Source: an uncultured Dyadobacter sp.
GTDB lineage: Bacteria > Bacteroidota > Bacteroidia > Cytophagales > Spirosomataceae
DNA: 64,000 bases
Assembly: GCF_946482605.1 (NCBI RefSeq)
Contig: NZ_CAMLSE010000014.1
Span: 124,001-188,000, forward strand
Direction of reading: 5' to 3'
Under the pieces are notes generated by a model. The model was not told where the DNA came from. It saw only the letters and a program-made list of their open reading frames with translations, and did no database searches. Below, one piece after another: positions 34,196 to 41,128 of this stretch. Numbering within the stretch: position 1 is the first letter of the stretch; each line of letters starts with the position of its first letter. The position numbers and the translations under genes are program-made.

Positions 34196-36175
34196 ATGAG
34201 AAAACTTCTGCTTCCGTTACCGTTTCTGCTTCATCTTTCACTGGCCTGCATTGCGCAGGAAACGCCTTCCATGACCGATCGCACTTTCGAGCTCGGCGAA
34301 GTACGCGTCTCCGGCATCAATGCGAGAGATAGCATTTCTTCCCGGCTTTCCTACCAGACCATTGAAAAATTCAACCGTACCGATCTTTCCAATGCATTGA
34401 ACATTTTGCCCGGCGTAAGCATTGCCAACGTGGGCCCGCGCAACGAGTCGGTCGTGTATGTGCGCGGGTTCGACCTGCGCCAGGTACCCGTGTACATCGA
34501 CGGTGTGCCCGTGTATGTGCCCTACGACGGCTATGTGGACATGGGACGCTTTACCACTTTCGACCTCGCGGAAGTAAATGTTTCCAAAGGCTTTGCCTCC
34601 ATTCTCTATGGTGCCAACACCATGGGCGGAGCGATCAACCTTGTTTCGCGTAAGCCGGCTAGCAAATTCGAGATCAACGGGCGCGCAGGTGTTTTCAGCG
34701 GCGACGGCTATCGCTGGAACGTGAATGCGGGTTCAAGGCTGGGCAGGTTCTTTTATCAGGTAGGTGCTTCTCAACTCAAACAAGACACGTATCCCCTTTC
34801 CGACGATTTCAAACGGCGGAAATACCAGCAAACCGGCGACCGCCAAAATGCTTATCGTAACGACCTTAAATTCAGCGCCAAGGTCGGCTTTACACCCAAT
34901 GATACGGATGAGTATGTGATTGGGTATGTCAATCAGCGCGGCGAAAAAGGCACACCTCCCTATGTAGGGGATGACTCCAAGATCACGACGCGCTTCTGGA
35001 AATGGCCGGAATGGAACAAACAGAGCCTGTATTTCATCTCAAACACCGCGGTAGGAGAAAAAAACAAAGTCAAAACGCGGCTGTACTATGATACTTTCGT
35101 GAATTCGCTGTTCAGCTACGACGACACGACCTACACGGCTCAAACCAAAGGTTATGCATTCCAGAGTTATTACGACGACTACACCCTGGGCGGTAACGCG
35201 GAGTTTGAATCGCGCGCATGGAAGAACAATGTGTTCAAATTCAATGTGCAGTACAAACGCGACGTGCACCGCGAACACGATCTGGGCGAGCCGATTCAAA
35301 CGTACGTCGACAATACGCTGTCTGTCGGAATCGAAAATACCTACCAGATCGTCCCGTCGCTTTCTGTCGTTCCCGGGATCAGTTTCAATACCCGGAATGC
35401 TGGCGAAGCGCAGGAATACAATGCGACGACCAAGGAGCTGACCAGTTTTGCTGACAGTAAAAACAATGCGGTCAATGCGCAGATCGGGCTGTTCTGGGAC
35501 GTTACCAGCAACCATTCCCTGCGCGGGTCGGTAGCGCGCAAAACACGTTTCGCAACCATCAAAGACCGTTACTCTTACCGCATGGGCCAGGCCATTCCGA
35601 ACCCCGATCTCCATGCCGAAGCAGCGTTGAACTACGACCTCAGCTATTCGGGTAAAGTCGCCGGAAAACTTGCATTGCAGGCCAGCCTCTTCCAGAGCAA
35701 CATCGACGACATCATTCAGCAGGTCGACAACGTCCAGCCGAACAAATTCCAGTTACAAAATGCCGGAAAAGCACGTTTTTACGGAGCGGAAGCGGGTTTT
35801 GATTACCAGGTCGCCCGTGGTCTGAAACTGGGTTCGAACTACTCGTTCATCAAGCGCAAGAACAAAACCAACCCGGCCATCCTGTTCACCAACGTGCCGG
35901 AGCACAAGGTGTTTACTTATGCCGACCTCTCACTTCTGAAAGTAGCGCACATCCTCGCCAGCCTTGAACATAATAGCAGCCGTAACAGCACCAGCTATGG
36001 CACCAGGGCCGGATCCTACACGCTCGTGAATGCAAAGGCTTCCGTAAAACTGTATAAATTCATTTCCGTGGAAGGTGGCGTCAACAACATTTTCGACCGG
36101 AATTACAGTCTGGTCGAAGGCTTCCCGGAGGCAGGCAGAAATTTCTTTGTGAACCTGGTTTTTAACTATTTCTGA
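34196..36175 (+). CDS. TonB-dependent receptor linked to ModE
   Basis: 659 residues, of BtuB-like size. Signal peptide KLLLPLPFLLHLSLACIAQ. The plug (about 35-150) contains TDLSNALNILPGVSIANVGPR, positions about 62-82, and VNVSKGFASILYGANTMGGA; the barrel ends FFVNLVFNYF with the terminal Phe needed for assembly. No N-terminal carboxypeptidase-like domain. The operator and neighbours (ModE-like gene before; di-haem peroxidase 33 nt and molybdopterin-fold gene later) suggest control by molybdenum or tungsten. The substrate may be molybdate bound to a chelator. This is inference; the receptor itself shows no metal-specific motif I know. Confidence 0.9.
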   Translation: MRKLLLPLPFLLHLSLACIAQETPSMTDRTFELGEVRVSGINARDSISSRLSYQTIEKFNRTDLSNALNILPGVSIANVGPRNESVVYVRGFDLRQVPVYIDGVPVYVPYDGYVDMGRFTTFDLAEVNVSKGFASILYGANTMGGAINLVSRKPASKFEINGRAGVFSGDGYRWNVNAGSRLGRFFYQVGASQLKQDTYPLSDDFKRRKYQQTGDRQNAYRNDLKFSAKVGFTPNDTDEYVIGYVNQRGEKGTPPYVGDDSKITTRFWKWPEWNKQSLYFISNTAVGEKNKVKTRLYYDTFVNSLFSYDDTTYTAQTKGYAFQSYYDDYTLGGNAEFESRAWKNNVFKFNVQYKRDVHREHDLGEPIQTYVDNTLSVGIENTYQIVPSLSVVPGISFNTRNAGEAQEYNATTKELTSFADSKNNAVNAQIGLFWDVTSNHSLRGSVARKTRFATIKDRYSYRMGQAIPNPDLHAEAALNYDLSYSGKVAGKLALQASLFQSNIDDIIQQVDNVQPNKFQLQNAGKARFYGAEAGFDYQVARGLKLGSNYSFIKRKNKTNPAILFTNVPEHKVFTYADLSLLKVAHILASLEHNSSRNSTSYGTRAGSYTLVNAKASVKLYKFISVEGGVNNIFDRNYSLVEGFPEAGRNFFVNLVFNYF

Positions 36176-36208
36176 CCCATGCAGGGGCTGCGGGAAATTC
36201 AAAACATA

Positions 36209-37312
36209 ATGCGTCTGAAAAGATCGGGCTGGGTCCTAACCGGCCTGATTGCTTCCTTTTGCCTGTTTTGCAGTCTGGTTTGCACGACCGGCCGCGCACC
36301 CGAGCCATTTACATTGGCATACCCGGCCAACTTCGGTTCACGTTTCACGATCCCTGCGGATAATCCAACCACGAAAGAAGGCGTGTACCTGGGCAGGATG
36401 TTGTTTTACGAGAAGCAGCTTTCGGCTAACAATAAACTGTCGTGCGAAAGCTGCCACGAGCAAAAACTGGCCTTTACCGACGGACGGCCCGCCAGCCTGG
36501 GTGTTGACGGCCGCTTCACGCCGCGGAGTTCCATGTCGCTGGCCAATCTGCTGTGGGTTCGCAATTTTTTCTGGGACGGCCGTTCGCAAAGTCTCGAAGA
36601 GCAAGCCGCATTCCCCCTCACCGATCCACATGAAATGGGCCAGTCACTTACAGAATCGGCCAGGAAACTGAGCAACACCGCTCCCTATCCAGCCCTTTTT
36701 CAAACTGTATTCGGGAACCCGGGCATTACCGGGCAAAACATTCTGAAAGCGCTGGCGCAGTTTGAAAGAACGCTCATTTCTGCCGATTCGCCTTACGATC
36801 GTTACCTGGCAGGAAAGTACCAGCCTACTGCCGCCGAAATGCGCGGCTTGTTCCTGTTTGAGAATGCCCCGGATGCTAAAAAAGGACTTCGCGGCGCCAA
36901 TTGCGGGCATTGCCACGGCGGACCGAAGACTTTCAAGGAGCTTTTTCACAACAATGGCCTCGATAGTATTTTCACTGATGCAGGCCGGGAGAAAGTAACG
37001 GGTCAGTCCATGGACAAAGGTCGTTTCCGCGTGCCTACGCTGCGCAACATCATGCTCACGGCGCCCTACATGCACGACGGCCGCTTTCAAACGATCCGGG
37101 AGGTACTCGACCATTACAGCGACCACGTTCAGCAAAGTGAGACGCTGAGCAGTTTTTTACAGGATATTTCGAATGAAGCAAATGGTCAATCACTTGCATT
37201 GCGTGATACCGAAAAAACCGACATCATCGCCTTTCTGGGCATGCTCACCGACTCTGCCTTCGTCACCAATCCGGCATTTTCAAACCCACATTCCATTTCA
37301 AAAGCCCAATAA
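36209..37312 (+). CDS. di-haem cytochrome c peroxidase / MauG family protein
   Basis: 367 residues from the ATG at 36209, chosen because it starts the signal sequence (GWVLTGLIASFCLFCSLVC); an ATG at 36179 would add ten residues. Two haem sites are visible: CESCH near residue 80 and CGHCH near 232. Other conserved features are YLGRMLFYEKQLSANNKLSC before the first haem, RNFFWDGRSQSLEEQA and RVPTLRNIMLTAPYMHDGRF near the second. It acts in the periplasm, reducing peroxide or modifying a protein side chain. It follows the receptor gene closely, probably in one operon with it. Confidence 0.92.
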   Translation: MRLKRSGWVLTGLIASFCLFCSLVCTTGRAPEPFTLAYPANFGSRFTIPADNPTTKEGVYLGRMLFYEKQLSANNKLSCESCHEQKLAFTDGRPASLGVDGRFTPRSSMSLANLLWVRNFFWDGRSQSLEEQAAFPLTDPHEMGQSLTESARKLSNTAPYPALFQTVFGNPGITGQNILKALAQFERTLISADSPYDRYLAGKYQPTAAEMRGLFLFENAPDAKKGLRGANCGHCHGGPKTFKELFHNNGLDSIFTDAGREKVTGQSMDKGRFRVPTLRNIMLTAPYMHDGRFQTIREVLDHYSDHVQQSETLSSFLQDISNEANGQSLALRDTEKTDIIAFLGMLTDSAFVTNPAFSNPHSISKAQ

Positions 37313-37313
37313 C

Positions 37314-37826
37314 ATGCAAAATATCAATAAATTACGATCAAAAAACCTCTGGCTGCTCGCAGTACTTTGCAGCCTTCACATTTCAGTTTGGGGTCAAACC
37401 GCCGCCACCCTGACCATTTCCGGAGAGGTAACCACCCCGCTCGAACTGAAAATACAGGACCTGACCGCGATGAAGCAGGTAAGTGCCAAAGTAAAAGATC
37501 GCGATGGAAAGGAGCACGAGTTCAAAGGCGTCGCATTGATCCAGCTGCTTGAAAAAGCCGGCGTCACCACAGGAGCCAAACTGAGAGGTGAAAATCTTGC
37601 CAAATATGCGTTAATCACCGCCGCAGACGGCTATGAAGTGCTTTATGCGCTGGCCGAGATCGACCCGGAATTCGCAGATCAGGTGATCCTGCTTGCGACT
37701 GAAAAAGACGGGCAGCCATTACCCGCCGGTGAAGGCCCGTTCCGCATCATCGCCCCCGGAGACAAAAAGCCTGCGCGGTGGATTCGTGAAGTAAGAAGTA
37801 TTAAAATTGCATTTGCCAAAAACTGA
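37314..37826 (+). CDS. oxidoreductase molybdopterin-binding-fold protein, exported
   Basis: 170 residues from the ATG at 37314, one base after the peroxidase stop codon, so translation is coupled. Signal peptide NLWLLAVLCSLHISVWGQ. The mature part (LTISGEVTTPLELKIQDLTA, then KGVALIQLLEKAGV, YALITAADGYEVLYALAEID and GPFRIIAPGDKKPARWIREV) is the small SUOX-type fold. The Cys that ligates Mo in sulfite oxidase-type enzymes is absent, so cofactor binding is doubtful. Its place in a ModE-controlled operon makes a role with molybdenum or its cofactor attractive but unproven. Confidence 0.8.
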   Translation: MQNINKLRSKNLWLLAVLCSLHISVWGQTAATLTISGEVTTPLELKIQDLTAMKQVSAKVKDRDGKEHEFKGVALIQLLEKAGVTTGAKLRGENLAKYALITAADGYEVLYALAEIDPEFADQVILLATEKDGQPLPAGEGPFRIIAPGDKKPARWIREVRSIKIAFAKN

Positions 37827-37859
37827 TCTCCATGCATTCAGGGCAGGGCATCCGCTCCG

Positions 37860-39410
37860 TTAACGGGCCGCTGTCCTTTCTGTTTTGGAATAATTGAAAT
37901 AGCGGTAAGGTCCAAAAGCCGACATTTCAGCCGACAGTTTGTAAGTACCCCAGCTATACCCGGCCTGCGTGCGCACCAAGTACTTTTTTGCTTTTCCCGA
38001 TGGTTTCCTTTTTGCCGTTCCGGAATTCACGAGAAGCTCCCCGATCGCCCTTCCGTCCATTCCGGCCGGTTGGGGCAAACCATAGATGCGCAACACGGTG
38101 GGGGCAATATCGACATTCGAAGTCGGTAGTTCCGTTATCTCGCCATTCCTGAAATCCGGCCCGACGGCCATTAACGCGATGTTGATCTCATAAGGACTGG
38201 AACCGCCATGGCCTGCTACTCCGCCTGAAAAATCAGTCCCGGCATATCCTTTGTCATTTTTATCATCATTCCAGTTCGGTGCTACCAGGATGTCGCCCGA
38301 GCGTTGGGGATGGTTGTAATGGACCGCATCGAATGAAAGAGTCCCGTTCACCCAGCCCTGCATATCGCCCTTTTTCTTCGCTTTGGTAAAAACGGCGCCT
38401 GCCCACGCCTGTTTATGCAATGCCGCCACGATGTCCTGAATAACTTTCTGATCATGGTTTTTTACATAAATAGCACCCTCAGCTACCACCACGTCGTCCG
38501 AATCCTTATCCTTTTTATAACCTTCACTCACCAGAAAATCCGAGAGCCCCGGCTTGCTGATATGCGTCACGAAACCGTGGTCCGTTGAGATGAGGATGTT
38601 GTAGCGACCGGCCAGGTTTTTTGCCTGCAATGCTTCGATAACCCTGCCAAACTGCGCGTCCACATACCGAATGGATTTCACCGCCTCCGATGATCCGATA
38701 CCATGCTCATGGGCCGCGCCGTCGGGATCCGCGTACCAGATGGCGCTCACCAGTGGTCCGTTTTCGGCCAGTCCGTATTTCAGGAATGCGTCCGTAATCC
38801 ATTTATGTTTGCCAAACTCTTCATCCGTACCCTGGGCTACCTGCCCGATCTCCTGGATTAGCTGAGTTTTAAATGATTCAGGCAAGATCAGATCCGGGTT
38901 CACGACGGCCCCATTCACGGTATGGTTTTGTAAAAAAGCCTGGCCGGTCGTTCCCGAGCTGAACACCATCATTTTCTGCCCGGCGTCCGCCAGCGCTTCC
39001 CCAAGCGATTTGGCCGTCAGCAACGGGCCCGAGGTAGCAGCCGGAATTTTGCTCAGATCACTGTAACCGGTCCCGATGGCCTTGTTGGCTGCGACCTCGG
39101 GAATGTAAATCGAATTACCGAGCAAGCCGTGCGTACCCGGGTACGAGCCAGTCGCGTAGGACGCCGAATTGACCCGTGTGACGGTTGGAAAAACACTGTG
39201 ATGATGCTTACCTAAGGAAGCCTTTTGCCTGAATGCGAACAGGTTCGGCATTTGCTCCGCCGTGATATAATCGGGACGAAGGCCGTCGAAGAAGACGATC
39301 AATGTTCTTCGCTCCGGATGCAGCACGGGTTTCCCGGTAATCTGGGCATCCGCAAACTGCAAAGCTGTCGAAAGGAAAAAAGAAAGCAGAAACGGTAAAC
39401 GCAGGTTCAT
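37860..39410 (-). CDS. exported type I phosphodiesterase / alkaline phosphatase superfamily protein
   Basis: 516 residues with signal peptide LPFLLSFFLSTALQFADA. Superfamily metal and nucleophile sites are in place: FFDGLRPD (first Asp), FPTVTRVNSASYATG (Thr nucleophile, near residue 73), a DPDGAAHEHG segment (Asp and His), STDHGF (Asp-His) and GVAGHGG (His). This pattern is that of nucleotide pyrophosphatase/phosphodiesterases. It likely cleaves phosphodiester bonds in the periplasm; substrate unknown. It starts 12 nt after the stop of the propeller gene (39423-40223), so the two are co-transcribed. Confidence 0.9.
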   Translation of the reverse strand: MNLRLPFLLSFFLSTALQFADAQITGKPVLHPERRTLIVFFDGLRPDYITAEQMPNLFAFRQKASLGKHHHSVFPTVTRVNSASYATGSYPGTHGLLGNSIYIPEVAANKAIGTGYSDLSKIPAATSGPLLTAKSLGEALADAGQKMMVFSSGTTGQAFLQNHTVNGAVVNPDLILPESFKTQLIQEIGQVAQGTDEEFGKHKWITDAFLKYGLAENGPLVSAIWYADPDGAAHEHGIGSSEAVKSIRYVDAQFGRVIEALQAKNLAGRYNILISTDHGFVTHISKPGLSDFLVSEGYKKDKDSDDVVVAEGAIYVKNHDQKVIQDIVAALHKQAWAGAVFTKAKKKGDMQGWVNGTLSFDAVHYNHPQRSGDILVAPNWNDDKNDKGYAGTDFSGGVAGHGGSSPYEINIALMAVGPDFRNGEITELPTSNVDIAPTVLRIYGLPQPAGMDGRAIGELLVNSGTAKRKPSGKAKKYLVRTQAGYSWGTYKLSAEMSAFGPYRYFNYSKTERTAAR

Positions 39411-39422
39411 CGATGCGGTGGT

Positions 39423-40223
39423 TTATCGGATTTCGGAAACGGTAATCTGGCGGGAGGCACGCTTGATGCCATAGAGCAGTTGCTTGCCGGCAACCGACCG
39501 GTCGATCGCAATGCCCTGCCCTTCGATCGGTGCGGGCAACGTACGTATATATTCAAGCGTATAGCCCGATCGGGGCAATTTCAATGCATATATTTCCGCC
39601 CGGTCGTGGCCAGTGCAATACAGCAGCCCGTCGGAGCCCCAGGCACCACCGGAATTGCTTTTAGGCGTAAAGAGGTCGATCAGGTTTTTAGGAAAAACCC
39701 AGGCTTCCACCTGCCTCCATTCCAGATCATACTTCACGAGTGACGTCCACCGCACGTCCCTGCCCTCGCTCGATTCCTTCCCCGCATAATGCGCGAATCC
39801 GATGAACCAGTACCCATCCTTTTGGTCCAGCCATGTGAGCGACCCATGCTGCGCAATGCCGAAGCTATGCGTATCGACATGTGTAAGTGTTTTTACATCA
39901 AAAATCTCCACCGAGCTCGTCATCGGAATCTCCGGATAATTAGAGTTCGCACAGTACAACTTCCCTTTGATCACCACGCCACTGTTCAGGTGTACAATGC
40001 CCTCTTTTGTGCCGTCCCATTCGGCGACCTGCCTGCCATCGGCTTTCGTGTGCTTGGTAATGGTGCTGTTGTTGATCACGTAAAAGAACTGCGCATCCAC
40101 CGCGACAGCTTGCTTGGCCTCCTTTACATCGAATTGTTTCACAGGCGTGAGCGTCTGCGCAAATAAAGGCGTGGATAAAAACAGTGAAAAAGTACAGAGT
40201 AACAGTGATTTGAGAAGAGGCAT
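39423..40223 (-). CDS. secreted beta-propeller-like protein
   Basis: 266 residues with signal peptide LLLCTFSLFLSTPLFAQ. The rest reads as repeated four-stranded blades (VAVDAQFFYVINNSTITKH, VVIKGKLYCANSNYPEIP, WFIGFAHYAG, GLLYCTGHDRAEIYAL), similar to six-bladed propellers of the quinoprotein dehydrogenase-like type. No active-site residues can be assigned. Some databases name such proteins cycloisomerase, which I cannot support. It is the first gene of a two-gene unit with the phosphodiesterase. Confidence 0.65.
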   Translation of the reverse strand: MPLLKSLLLCTFSLFLSTPLFAQTLTPVKQFDVKEAKQAVAVDAQFFYVINNSTITKHTKADGRQVAEWDGTKEGIVHLNSGVVIKGKLYCANSNYPEIPMTSSVEIFDVKTLTHVDTHSFGIAQHGSLTWLDQKDGYWFIGFAHYAGKESSEGRDVRWTSLVKYDLEWRQVEAWVFPKNLIDLFTPKSNSGGAWGSDGLLYCTGHDRAEIYALKLPRSGYTLEYIRTLPAPIEGQGIAIDRSVAGKQLLYGIKRASRQITVSEIR

Positions 40224-40365
40224 ACGGATATGAATATTTTCAAATCCTAAAAGTAGGGAAATGAGGTGTTTTCTACTTTATGGAAATGTTATGGCGACAC
40301 AATCATTGGAACCTGCCGTTTGAAAACTACTGCTTTTTTTGATGGATCGGCTAGTGATGATCTGA

Positions 40366-40373
40366 TATCTTTG
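40366..40373 (+). promoter_or_regulatory. TAnnTTTG promoter element of the second cassette
   Basis: TATCTTTG, an exact consensus match, 23 nt before the ATG at 40397. The first cassette has TATATTTG at a similar distance (20 nt) before its ATG. Confidence 0.45.
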
Positions 40374-40396
40374 TAAAAATCAAAACATTACCAGGA

Positions 40397-40567
40397 ATGG
40401 AAACGAAACTCGCAGAGCAAACAGAAAAGGAGCAGGTCCAGGAGGCGCAAAGGACACTTTACCGAAAACTGGTCGAGGACCAAAGAGCCGTTAGACAATA
40501 TTTTCGCGGGGAATGTACTTTGGAACAGTTACATGCAAGAGGAATCAGATTTGTTAAACCCATATGA
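40397..40567 (+). CDS. small protein, upstream member of the second two-gene cassette
   Basis: 56 residues from the ATG at 40397 to TGA 40565-40567. The N-terminal 35 residues are a charged helix (Glu/Gln/Lys-rich); the C-terminal part YFRGECTLEQLHARGIRFV matches its paralogue at 3463-3648 (YFKGEITIQELNARGIKFV). The last 35 nt overlap the DUF6169-like gene out of frame, the same overlap as in the first cassette. The start codon of the downstream gene is embedded in the HAR codons. No known domain; a regulator or antitoxin-like role is inference from layout only. Confidence 0.65.
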   Translation: METKLAEQTEKEQVQEAQRTLYRKLVEDQRAVRQYFRGECTLEQLHARGIRFVKPI

Positions 40568-41060
40568 AATCGTCACCGATGATTACGATCGTTATTGGTT
40601 CTTAACCGAGTCGGGCGTTTGTTACACCGCCGCTTTTGTGAAATCGTCCGGTTATTTCTACCATTACCCCCAGTTCGACGATAAGGTTGCCACTTTCTCC
40701 TTTAGGCCTTATGAATTGCAAAATCCCGTCACATTTGAAAGTATCCCAAAAAACGGCAGCAGGTATAGCAGGGCGAGGATCAGAGACACAATCATATTTC
40801 TACTCCTCGATTTTTTTCGGGCATATCCAGAAAAATCGATTATCGTCATTTGCGAATCCTGCGACGAATTGGGTGAGTGCAGGCAGCGATTATTCGACCG
40901 GTGGTTCAGAAACGCAAGTGACCTTGTCCCGCATTCTATCTCCAAATACGATAGCACCTTCGCTGGCGAAGGTTATGGTTCAATCTTAATCGATAACCAC
41001 AACCCACATCACGAATTGATCCGGGACGCATTTACCGGTATTCCCAGCTCGGATAAATAG
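40533..41060 (+). CDS. DUF6169-like protein of the second cassette
   Basis: 175 residues, soluble, no signal peptide. It shares with the protein at 2994-3497 the N-terminal PYEI..Y.F.T..GV.YTAAF stretch and the central FFRAYPEKSIIVICES, followed by an acidic/Arg helix and DRWF. Overall identity is low, so the two copies are old paralogues or were acquired separately. It starts inside the small upstream gene (35-nt overlap) and is followed by the divergent leader of the glycosidase gene at 41129. Function unknown; the family name DUF6169 is from memory. Confidence 0.7.
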   Translation: MQEESDLLNPYEIVTDDYDRYWFLTESGVCYTAAFVKSSGYFYHYPQFDDKVATFSFRPYELQNPVTFESIPKNGSRYSRARIRDTIIFLLLDFFRAYPEKSIIVICESCDELGECRQRLFDRWFRNASDLVPHSISKYDSTFAGEGYGSILIDNHNPHHELIRDAFTGIPSSDK

Positions 41061-41128
41061 CGGCCCACATTGGCCCAAAATCCTACAAAGCCAGTAATGC
41101 AGATACAACACATTGATTTGTATCTGTT

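Noticed and set aside
37173..37313. 47-residue N-terminal extension of the molybdopterin-fold protein
   Set aside because: It lies within the peroxidase gene in another frame; the ATG at 37314 directly begins a signal peptide.
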